Part shown: in pieces, positions 1 through 5,153 of the stretch
Layout: the number at the start of each line of letters is the position of its first letter
Position numbering within the stretch: position 1 is the first letter of the stretch
Assembly (NCBI GenBank): GCA_003662715.1
Contig: QMYO01000111.1
Coordinates: 1-6,098, forward strand
DNA length: 6,098 nucleotides
Source of the DNA: Candidatus Bathyarchaeota archaeon
Lineage (GTDB): Archaea > Thermoproteota > Bathyarchaeia > Bathyarchaeales > Bathyarchaeaceae
Direction: 5' to 3'
Notes under the pieces: model-generated
What the model was told of the DNA's origin: nothing
The model's input: the letters and a program-made list of their open reading frames with translations, nothing else
Database searches by the model: none
Translations under genes and position numbers: made by a program

Positions 1-411
1 AACGTGATTCTCCGCTGGAACCATCTCGATAATGACGACATGTAGAGGTGGTAGCCCCATGGTTTTCCTTTTCTCATTAATTTCATGAGCACGCTGCTCC
101 GTTTCTCTACTCACTACTATTGCCTCAATGCAGCCTTTTGACAATGTAACTCCGTAGGGATCAGAGAGAGGCATTATTTCCGCTCTGTCTAGCACGCCTT
201 GTTTTCTCAAAAATTCCTTCAATTCTTCAAGTCGCTCCTCATATGGGGCAATCTTATGCGGCTTCCACAGTTTCTTTGCAAACTTATCTGTGCATAAACC
301 GATTAAGACGCGGTTTCCAACTTCAAAGGCTTTCATGAGCAGAGCTCGATGTCCCTTATGAAACTCGTCAAATGTTCCACCAACAGCTACGGTTTTGAAT
401 TTAATTCCCAT
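1..411 (-). CDS. coaD: Phosphopantetheine adenylyltransferase, archaeal type (3' end cut by window edge)
   Basis: Transfers AMP from ATP to 4'-phosphopantetheine to give dephospho-CoA, the penultimate step of cytoplasmic CoA synthesis. My translation from the ATG at 411 stays open for 137 codons to the left edge, so the C-terminus lies outside. The N-terminus reads AVGGTFDEFHKGH, the nucleotidyltransferase signature, with the HxGH motif at residues 18-21. A second family-typical segment, VVSRET, lies at 99-104 and fits the nucleotide-binding loop of archaeal PPATs. The expected ISSTR-like motif would fall just beyond the edge. It starts 6 bases after the stop of pantoate kinase. The GTGAT 8-12 bases upstream, overlapping that stop, may serve as a weak ribosome site, so the two are probably translated from one message. 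The archaeal family is only distantly related to bacterial CoaD; the symbol is used by function. I see no frameshift. Confidence 0.93.
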   Translation of the reverse strand, partial: MGIKFKTVAVGGTFDEFHKGHRALLMKAFEVGNRVLIGLCTDKFAKKLWKPHKIAPYEERLEELKEFLRKQGVLDRAEIMPLSDPYGVTLSKGCIEAIVVSRETEQRAHEINEKRKTMGLPPLHVVIIEMVPAENHV

Positions 412-417
412 GTTTCA

Positions 418-1350
418 TCACGTTATCAACTGTGCCCCTTGAAGGCTGACTTCCGCCACCAAAATTTTTTCAGGCGGCAGGAATCTTTCAAAGACTTCAA
501 CTACTTTTTTAACTTTATCTTTTTCCACCAAAGCATGTACCGCTTCGCCCAACATGTTTTGTGCAACACCCACAGACCCAGACTTTTCAGCAGCATCCAT
601 GAGTTTTCTAACCCGTTGCGTTGCTAATCTCGTTTTCTCCGCGAATTCTCTGCAAGCGTGTAAAAAGCCTTCTAGGCTGGGGTCAGCGAGAATTTTATCT
701 AGAGTTTTTTGTCCCATTTCGTTGATGAGGTCACGTTTTTTGGTTGCCTTAAGAAACTTGCTTGTCAGCTGAGGTTTGTAGACTCCTGCAACTATTTGAT
801 AGTTCGGCGAAATAGGGATGCGGTCGATTACAGCATAATTGGGGGCGCCTGGTTCAACAATAATTACGCATCCACCAAGCATGAGTCCGCCTACAGTTCC
901 TAATCCAGTTCTACACTTCACCTCAGCTACGTGAGCTATCCTGCCGATTTGATTGTATGTAAGGTTAATGTTCAACGCTTTACTCAACGCTAAGGCTACG
1001 CTTAAAGCTCCCGCCGCACTAGACCCGAAGCCAGCGCCAATCGGAACTTCAACGCTATGCCTAACGGCTATGCTGTAAGATTTGTTGACTCTTTCCAGCA
1101 ACATATTAACAACGGTTCGAGTTGTCTCAGCCTCAGGCGCAAGTTTACCATTAATGAAAACATTGAGGCTTTTCTGTTCCTGCTCAACAACATCGACCTC
1201 AGTTAAAACTCCCTTTTTCAATGCAAAGCCACCGCCACGGGCGCCAATCCGCTCTAAATCTGTAATAGGCTTTCCATTAGGCTCTTTGTCACATATTTGA
1301 AAGAAACCAGAAATTCCAGCAGGACAAAAGGCTTTAGCCTTACTATGCAC
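418..1350 (-). CDS. Pantoate kinase (GHMP kinase family)
   Basis: Archaeal pantoate kinase phosphorylates pantoate to 4-phosphopantoate, which phosphopantothenate synthetase then joins to beta-alanine; this replaces the bacterial PanC/PanK route. The protein has 310 residues, near the usual length of about 300. It opens with KAFCPAGISGFF (residues 6-17), typical of this family. The GHMP ATP-binding loop PIGAGFGSSAA is at 103-113, and a second glycine-rich stretch, TGLGTVGGLMLGG, is at 148-160. The start is GTG: an in-frame TGA lies two codons upstream and no ATG is available near the conserved N-terminus. TGATGATG just ahead may act as a ribosome site. It begins 11 bases after the ECF-like membrane gene and ends 6 bases before phosphopantetheine adenylyltransferase, another CoA enzyme. 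That pairing supports pantoate over mevalonate or homoserine, the substrates of other GHMP kinases. Confidence 0.92.
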   Translation of the reverse strand: MHSKAKAFCPAGISGFFQICDKEPNGKPITDLERIGARGGGFALKKGVLTEVDVVEQEQKSLNVFINGKLAPEAETTRTVVNMLLERVNKSYSIAVRHSVEVPIGAGFGSSAAGALSVALALSKALNINLTYNQIGRIAHVAEVKCRTGLGTVGGLMLGGCVIIVEPGAPNYAVIDRIPISPNYQIVAGVYKPQLTSKFLKATKKRDLINEMGQKTLDKILADPSLEGFLHACREFAEKTRLATQRVRKLMDAAEKSGSVGVAQNMLGEAVHALVEKDKVKKVVEVFERFLPPEKILVAEVSLQGAQLIT

Positions 1351-1361
1351 GCATCATCAGC

Positions 1362-2105
1362 TCATTTCTCGGTAGGCGCTAGAAAAGGAAAAACTTTGTA
1401 ACACGCTTTCAAAATTGGAGGACCAAGTAATAGAAGGAAGGGAATTTCTGTGGTGAAGGTCCAAATAAACCACAACAAACTATAGTAGAATGGTGTATTT
1501 AGGTAAGCCACGAGTCCTATACCTATAATTGCGCTTCCTACGCCAAGTCCTATGACCGAAGCAACACCGTAACTCTTCCATTCAGGTTGCAGGGAGGCTA
1601 TGATACTTATCAAAGCATAACTCCCGCCAACAGTGGCAAGGAACAAAAGGATGCTGTCAGTTGTTGAGAGACCTGTAAATTCGAAGGTTTCTGGTAGATA
1701 AGCTACTATGGAATAAACACCTCCAACTATTATGAGAACGCCTATTGCAAGCGCAAGTGCGAGCTTTTTCAAATTTATCTCTTTTCTTGCAATGTAACCA
1801 AGTAAGTAAAAGCCCAGAAAGTTTGCGGGCACGCCAACGGTCACGCTTAGGAGAGCGTTTCCATGAACAACCATATCGCTCGCAAAAATCCCGATAGCTG
1901 CTCCGATTCCACCTACCCAAGGTCCGAAAAGGGTAGCGAAGACTCCTGGGATGATTACTACAGGCCAAAACCTAACAACACCTATTGGGGGCGGGGCAAA
2001 AATACCGAAGAAAGTCATGATTCCTATTGTCGCGTATAGAGCAGCGTTAATAGCGGTCATCGTAATTTGTAGAGGCGTTAAAAACTGTGTTTTAGCTTTT
2101 TTCAT
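1362..2105 (-). CDS. ECF transporter S component-like membrane protein, substrate unknown
   Basis: This is an integral membrane protein that resembles the substrate-binding S components of energy-coupling factor vitamin transporters, which bind the vitamin and work with shared EcfT and EcfA subunits (none in this window). From the ATG at 2105 it has 247 residues, somewhat longer than a usual S component (about 170-220). Hydrophobic segments lie near residues 15-36, 46-80, 84-105, 115-135, 152-172, 181-202 and 209-230. The most S-component-like part is about 45-105: RFWPVVIIPG, then LFGPWVGGIGA, then VPANFLGFYLLGYI. I chose 2105 over the in-frame ATG at 2120 because GGTGA lies 8 bases ahead of it, while the upstream ATG has no ribosome site. 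It leads the unit with pantoate kinase and phosphopantetheine adenylyltransferase, so a CoA precursor such as pantothenate or pantoate is a reasonable guess; the sequence alone does not show the substrate. Confidence 0.75.
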   Translation of the reverse strand: MKKAKTQFLTPLQITMTAINAALYATIGIMTFFGIFAPPPIGVVRFWPVVIIPGVFATLFGPWVGGIGAAIGIFASDMVVHGNALLSVTVGVPANFLGFYLLGYIARKEINLKKLALALAIGVLIIVGGVYSIVAYLPETFEFTGLSTTDSILLFLATVGGSYALISIIASLQPEWKSYGVASVIGLGVGSAIIGIGLVAYLNTPFYYSLLWFIWTFTTEIPFLLLLGPPILKACYKVFPFLAPTEK

Positions 2106-2113
2106 GTTTATAT

Positions 2114-2118
2114 TCACC
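2114..2118 (-). promoter_or_regulatory. Ribosome binding site GGTGA for the ECF-like gene
   Basis: GGTGA on the minus strand lies 8 bases before the ATG at 2105. It overlaps the in-frame ATG at 2120, which has only CTCCAGCAAG ahead of it. This decides the start in favour of 2105. Confidence 0.6.
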
Positions 2119-2154
2119 ATCTTGCTGGAGGAATTGTCAACATCAATGGTGCTA

Positions 2155-2164
2155 TATTTAAATA
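2155..2164 (-). promoter_or_regulatory. Candidate TATA box for the ECF-pantoate kinase-PPAT unit
   Basis: TATTTAAATA is a perfect 10-base palindrome matching an archaeal TATA element. Read on the minus strand, it would place transcription start near 2133, giving a leader of some 28 bases to the ATG at 2105 with its GGTGA site. Being palindromic it could in principle act in either direction, but it lies about 155 bases from the Rpo5 start, so the minus-strand use is more likely. Confidence 0.5.
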
Positions 2165-2226
2165 AGAATTTCGTATGGATTCTTTAAACCCGTCTAAACA
2201 CGTATGTTGTTTTCACTGAACCGCAT

Positions 2227-2244
2227 AAAGCTTTATTATTTTAT
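2227..2244 (+). promoter_or_regulatory. Candidate BRE/TATA region for rpo5
   Basis: AAAGC followed by TTTATTATTTTA resembles a BRE plus TATA element. It would start transcription near 2260 and leave a leader of about 55 bases. A second, weaker choice is AAAGTTTAAG at 2255-2264, giving a leader of about 30 bases. Both are judged by eye only. Confidence 0.35.
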
Positions 2245-2306
2245 GGAAAAGCGTAAAGTTTAAGACTAACTGAGACGACTTCCACATACATCACTTCTCT
2301 AACCGT

Positions 2307-2311
2307 GAGGT
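2307..2311 (+). promoter_or_regulatory. Ribosome binding site GAGGT supporting a TTG start for rpo5
   Basis: GAGGT lies 6 bases before the TTG at 2318. The nearby ATG at 2313 is in another frame and meets TGA after one codon. An in-frame TGA at 2306-2308 rules out any earlier start, so TTG is the first possible one. Confidence 0.7.
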
Positions 2312-2317
2312 AATGGT

Positions 2318-2869
2318 TTGAGCGCTGAAGAAACATTGGAAGAAAAGAAAGCTAAAATTCTAATTAAGCTTCGAGGATACCGGGTGAAAAAGCGGGAGCA
2401 ACAAAAAAACATCATCAGTTTTGTGGTTAAGATGCCGAGAGAGCAAAAAAACGCGCTCTTATGGGTCATACCCACCCGAGAAACGGTAGGAATTGTGTAT
2501 ATTAATCAGCTGAAAAAGGCTATGGAGAAGGAAGGGATTGAAAGAGGAATAATTGTCACCAGCGGACGGTACACCTCAGCAGCTAAGGTGAAGGCGAAAA
2601 AGGGAGGAATTGAGTTGATTCCGAGAATCTTTCCCTCCTTCAACCTTTTTGAGCATGAACTTGTGCCGAAACATGAGTTGTTAACGCCTGAAGAAAAGAT
2701 TAAGCTATTAACGAAATATAGGGTGCAACCTTATCAGCTACCTCGAATCAGAGCAGCAGACCCGGCGGCTAAAGCTATAGGCGCTAGGCCAGGAGATATT
2801 GTTAGAATTATAAGGAAAAGCCCTACAGCTGGGAGATACGTCTCTTACAGATATGTTGTTGAGGGCTAA
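2318..2869 (+). CDS. rpo5: RNA polymerase subunit Rpo5/RPB5 with a eukaryote-like N-terminal jaw domain
   Basis: Rpo5 (also RpoH) is a small subunit of archaeal RNA polymerase, homologous to eukaryotic RPB5, placed near the downstream DNA. Residues 109-183 are the classic assembly domain: HELVPKH (113-119), [12 protein letters not shown] (141-152), [14 protein letters not shown] (155-168), [11 protein letters not shown] (170-180). The surprise is residues 1-108, which most archaeal Rpo5 proteins lack. This part matches remembered eukaryotic RPB5 in order and spacing: RGY near 19-21, VGI..I at 57-62, a basic residue followed by an IIV-like strand at 76-80, SAAK at 87-90, then [13 protein letters not shown] into the C-domain. 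At 183 residues it is a little shorter than eukaryotic RPB5 (about 210). The start is TTG, fixed by GAGGT and an upstream stop. It stands alone instead of beside rpoB and converges on modE 6 bases away. It could be the only copy or an extra paralogue; the window cannot tell. Confidence 0.93.
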   Translation: MSAEETLEEKKAKILIKLRGYRVKKREQQKNIISFVVKMPREQKNALLWVIPTRETVGIVYINQLKKAMEKEGIERGIIVTSGRYTSAAKVKAKKGGIELIPRIFPSFNLFEHELVPKHELLTPEEKIKLLTKYRVQPYQLPRIRAADPAAKAIGARPGDIVRIIRKSPTAGRYVSYRYVVEG

Positions 2870-2870
2870 C

Positions 2871-2891
2871 CTCTTTCATTCTCTTTCTTTT
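2871..2891 (+). terminator. Pyrimidine/T-rich tract after rpo5
   Basis: Directly after the rpo5 stop the plus strand reads as almost pure pyrimidine, with runs of three to four T (CTCTTTCATT then CTCTTTCTTT, near-repeats of 10 bases). Archaeal RNA polymerase stops at T-rich stretches, so this probably ends rpo5 transcription. It lies over the last codons of the convergent modE gene. Confidence 0.45.
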
Positions 2892-3442
2892 GCAATCATA
2901 ACTTCGGTTGCTTTAATCACGGCTTCCGCTTTGTCTCCAGCCTTAATATCCAACTCTTCAACAGCCTCTTTAGATATGAGGGCTGTTACGACAACTGGTG
3001 TTTCAATTTCTATTTTGACTTTCGCTGCGACTGCCCCTTTTTCTACACTTTTTACGGTGCCTTTCAACCGATTTCTCGCACTAATTTTCAATCCAACCGC
3101 CTCCCAATGTTCTTCATCGCCTAGGATTTCACCCACGTAGCCTTCAACCCGCTTATACTCCTTTAACAGGTTTTCTCCAAGCTCAGTTAGTTTTGCTCCA
3201 CCACCGCCTGCTCTTCCACCTCTATGCGTTTGGACAACTGGTTCTTTCAGGGTTTTCTCCATTTTTGCTAGGTAGTTCCATATGTATCTATATGACATTC
3301 CTGTTTTTTCAGCGGCTTTGGATATGGATTTTTCTTTTTTGATGGTTTCCAGAATTTTTGCTCCGCCTTTGCCTAGGATGGGTTTGCCTTCGTATTCTAG
3401 CCAGATTTTGCATATGGGTTTGTGTTTTTCGTGGGTGAGCAT
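2876..3442 (-). CDS. modE: ModE-type molybdate/tungstate-responsive transcription regulator (HTH plus one Mop domain)
   Basis: ModE-family proteins bind molybdate or tungstate through a Mop/TOBE domain and then bind DNA to control uptake genes. From the ATG at 3442 the protein has 188 residues. The winged helix is at about 20-90: GKPILGKGGAKIL, the helix-turn-helix SISKAAEKTGMSYRYIW (39-55), and a glycine-rich wing RGGRAGGGGAKLTELG (74-89). The Mop domain is about 120-188, with the oxyanion-site motif SARNRLKG at 121-128. Bacterial ModE usually has two Mop units; this one has a single unit, as in several archaeal forms. An in-frame ATG at 3469 would add nine residues (197 total), but that places the operator half-site inside the gene. 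With TATA near 3466-3473 the transcript would be leaderless from 3442. It is divergent from tupABC, its likely target. The specific metal sensed, tungstate or molybdate, is not readable from sequence. Confidence 0.88.
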   Translation of the reverse strand: MLTHEKHKPICKIWLEYEGKPILGKGGAKILETIKKEKSISKAAEKTGMSYRYIWNYLAKMEKTLKEPVVQTHRGGRAGGGGAKLTELGENLLKEYKRVEGYVGEILGDEEHWEAVGLKISARNRLKGTVKSVEKGAVAAKVKIEIETPVVVTALISKEAVEELDIKAGDKAEAVIKATEVMIAKERE

Positions 3443-3459
3443 TCCAGTAATATTTATAT

Positions 3460-3483
3460 CGTTATGCATATAAGGTTATAACG
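3460..3483. promoter_or_regulatory. Candidate ModE operator: CGTTAT-N12-ATAACG
   Basis: CGTTAT at 3460-3465 and ATAACG at 3478-3483 form a perfect 6-base inverted repeat with a 12-base spacer. It lies between a ModE-type regulator and a tungstate transporter, and the half-sites and overall span resemble the E. coli ModE operator as I remember it (CGTTAT...ATAACG). The spacer contains the TATA-like elements of both flanking genes, so bound protein would block both promoters. A third half-site, ATAACG, lies at 3503-3508, exactly 25 bases after the second. The 8-base palindromes TATGCATA (3463-3470) and GTTATAAC (3475-3482) are nested within the site. Confidence 0.65.
3466..3474 (+). promoter_or_regulatory. 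Candidate TATA box of tupABC, overlapping that of modE
   Basis: GCATATAAG on the plus strand would start tup transcription near 3497, about 23 bases before the tupA ATG. Read on the minus strand, the same bases give CTTATATG (3473-3466), centred some 28 bases from the modE ATG at 3442, which fits a leaderless modE message. One AT-rich core thus may serve both directions. Confidence 0.45.
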
Positions 3484-3507
3484 TCGATAGGCACAAACAA
3501 ACATAAC

Positions 3508-3512
3508 GAGGT
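3508..3512 (+). promoter_or_regulatory. Ribosome binding site GAGGT for tupA
   Basis: GAGGT lies 7 bases before the ATG at 3520 and supports that start. Its first base is shared with the third ATAACG half-site (3503-3508), so a protein bound there would lie right at the translation start region. Confidence 0.65.
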
Positions 3513-3519
3513 TGAAACA

Positions 3520-4497
3520 ATGAAAAACTGGACATGGCTAACAACCATAACCCTAATCACAATCATCTTAGTCGCTGGAGCCTACTACCTTGAAGTCTTC
3601 CCAACAACCAAAAAAGAAAAACTCACCGTATCCACCACCACCAGCCTCTACGACACAGGTCTCCTCAATGTCATTGAAGACACATTTGAAGCGAAATATC
3701 CCATAGACCTCCAAATCATTTCAAGAGGAACAGGTCTCGCCATAAAGCTGGCGCAGGATGGAGACGCAGACATGATGCTAGTACACGCTCCTTCTAAAGA
3801 ACTGCCCTTCCTAACGCAAGGATACGGCGTTTGCAGAAAAATCATAGCCTACAACTTCTTCGCCATCGTAGGACCAGAAACTGACCCAGCAGAAATCCAA
3901 GGACTAACCACACTTGAAGCTTTGACAAAAATTGTGGAAGCTGGAAGAAAAAGGCAAGCCATGTGGATATCTAGAGGAGACGAGTCTGGAACCCATGCAA
4001 AGGAAAAAGAATTGTGGAGAGCAGCCAACTTCACCTGGGAGGAGTTGAGAAGTGAGACAAACTGGTACGTAGAAGCCCGCAAAGGAATGGGAGGCACCCT
4101 AATATTAGCTAGTGAACGCTCCGCCTACACTCTTACTGACATGGGCACATACCTTAGCCACAGCACCGCCGACCTCATCGCCCTAAAAGTATTCATAAGC
4201 CAAGAGAAGGAACTGCTAAACGTTTACAGTGCCATCGCAGTGAACCAAACAAGGCATCCTCACACAAACTTTAACGGCGCTATAAACTTCATAAAATTCC
4301 TCGTGTCTGATGAGGGACAGCAACTAATTGGTGATTACGGTAAAAACGAATATGGTCAGCCTCTCTTTTATCCAGCTGTGAAACTTCTGCAGGAAAGCAA
4401 CGACCCATTGGCGAATTTAATCAGAGAATATGCCCTCTTTAATGGCACTGAATGCCCAGCGGAATATCGATATGGGCACTCTGAGTTATATGATTAA
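3520..4497 (+). CDS. tupA: Tungstate ABC transporter, substrate-binding protein TupA
   Basis: It captures tungstate outside the membrane and hands it to the TupB permease. The protein has 325 residues, slightly longer than common bacterial forms. A hydrophobic segment at about 7-24 acts as signal or membrane anchor; no Cys lies near its end, so it is not a typical lipoprotein, and an uncleaved anchor is possible. The mature part begins with LTVSTTTSLYDTGLL; TTTS is at 39-42, the oxyanion-binding signature of TupA. SRGDESGTH at 151-159 is the second TupA signature, and RKGMGGTL plus LTDMGTYL further on also fit. These motifs separate it from archaeal WtpA and from ModA, which lack the STTTS start. 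Six-base operator half-sites and a GAGGT site precede it, and tupB follows after 14 bases, so it is the first gene of tupABC and probably repressed by ModE. Specificity for tungstate over molybdate is family knowledge, not shown directly. Confidence 0.93.
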   Translation: MKNWTWLTTITLITIILVAGAYYLEVFPTTKKEKLTVSTTTSLYDTGLLNVIEDTFEAKYPIDLQIISRGTGLAIKLAQDGDADMMLVHAPSKELPFLTQGYGVCRKIIAYNFFAIVGPETDPAEIQGLTTLEALTKIVEAGRKRQAMWISRGDESGTHAKEKELWRAANFTWEELRSETNWYVEARKGMGGTLILASERSAYTLTDMGTYLSHSTADLIALKVFISQEKELLNVYSAIAVNQTRHPHTNFNGAINFIKFLVSDEGQQLIGDYGKNEYGQPLFYPAVKLLQESNDPLANLIREYALFNGTECPAEYRYGHSELYD

Positions 4498-4502
4498 GGA
4501 GG
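4498..4502 (+). promoter_or_regulatory. Strong ribosome binding site GGAGG for tupB
   Basis: GGAGG follows the tupA stop codon (TAA, 4495-4497) without a gap and lies 9 bases before the tupB ATG. It is the strongest such site in the window and suggests tupB is translated efficiently from the tup message. Confidence 0.7.
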
Positions 4503-4511
4503 ATGTAACCA

Positions 4512-5153
4512 ATGAATTCGGAAATAATCGAAATAGTTCTCAGGTCTATATACGTGTCAGGAACCGCAACATTTCTGTCAGCCATGTGGAGCATTCCCCT
4601 AGGCTTAACCATCGGCATCAAGAATTTCTATGGAAAACGCCTTGTAAAGGGAGTGTTCAATGCATTTTTGGGTATGCCAACAGTGGTGTTGGGGTTAGTT
4701 CTTTTCCTCCTCATTAGACATGCAGGTCCTTTCGGTTTTCTAAACCTACTGTTCACTCCATTAGCCATAATCATAGGTCAGGCACTTCTAATAACCCCAA
4801 TAATGATTAGTTTTACAACAAGCGCAGTAGAGTCCATCGACCTAGATATCAGAGACCTAGCAAAAACCTTAGGAGCAACTGAAATTCAAGCTTCTTTAGC
4901 CGTTTTAAAGGAAGCTGCTGGAGGAACCCTATTAGCCTTTATCGCCAGCTTCAACAGAGCAATAGCTGAAATGGGCATCGCCTACATGGTGGGCGGAAGC
5001 ATACCAGGGTTCACAATGGTGCTGACAACTGCCATAGCGCTTCAAAGAGATATGGCAAACATAGAACTTGGACTAACCCTCGCAGCCATACTATTATCAA
5101 TAGTTTTCGCAATAAACCTCATCCTAAACCTAATCCAGAAGCGAAGACCATGA
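4512..5153 (+). CDS. tupB: Tungstate ABC transporter permease TupB
   Basis: Membrane subunit that forms the tungstate channel, probably as a homodimer, coupled to TupC. It has 213 residues, a little shorter than typical TupB (about 225-235). Hydrophobic segments lie near residues 8-35, 48-69, 82-103, 138-158 and 188-208. The cytoplasmic EAA loop that contacts the ATPase is clear at about 116-154: LAKTLGATEIQA, then LKEAAGGTLLAFIASFNRAI, with EAA at 134-136. The conserved LGMPTVVLGL (53-62) is typical of TupB/ModB-like permeases. The ATG is set by the GGAGG 9 bases ahead. The stop overlaps the tupC start in an ATGA, so the two are translationally coupled. The permease family by itself could serve molybdate or sulfate; the tungstate call rests on TupA beside it. 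Confidence 0.92.
   Translation: MNSEIIEIVLRSIYVSGTATFLSAMWSIPLGLTIGIKNFYGKRLVKGVFNAFLGMPTVVLGLVLFLLIRHAGPFGFLNLLFTPLAIIIGQALLITPIMISFTTSAVESIDLDIRDLAKTLGATEIQASLAVLKEAAGGTLLAFIASFNRAIAEMGIAYMVGGSIPGFTMVLTTAIALQRDMANIELGLTLAAILLSIVFAINLILNLIQKRRP

Larger units (their letters stand above)
2121..2317. other. Divergent intergenic region between the CoA unit and rpo5
   Basis: These 197 bases hold no gene that I can support. From left to right I see: the palindromic TATA candidate at 2155-2164; two adjacent 10-base direct copies, TAAACCCGTC and TAAACACGTA (2185-2204, 8 of 10 identical); a perfect 12-base palindrome ATAAAGCTTTAT (2225-2236) leading into an AT-rich stretch; and the ribosome site of rpo5 at 2307-2311. 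No stem typical of a structured RNA stands out by eye. Confidence 0.6.

Noticed and set aside
349..1300. Plus-strand open frames (349-627, 554-772, 709-903, 1082-1300)
   Set aside because: They lie opposite pantoate kinase, whose motifs and length are clear; their own translations show no recognisable family and no supporting ribosome sites.
1657..1968. Minus-strand open frame inside the ECF-like gene
   Set aside because: Arg/Ser-rich translation in a different frame of a clear membrane protein; no start signal.
2313..2315. ATG just before the rpo5 frame as its start
   Set aside because: It is out of frame and meets TGA after one codon.
2318..2644. Active Mrr-like restriction nuclease fused to Rpo5
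   Set aside because: No D...(E/Q)xK catalytic residues are visible and the alignment continues straight into the Rpo5 domain, as in RPB5; a structural jaw is the simpler reading.
2853..3140. Plus-strand open frame after rpo5
   Set aside because: It is the reverse of the modE Mop domain; the low-complexity Ser/Ala/Thr-rich translation is typical of a shadow frame.
3450..3458. TATAAATA on the minus strand as the modE promoter
   Set aside because: It would start transcription near 3427, downstream of the last usable modE start (3442), leaving no start codon before the conserved domain.
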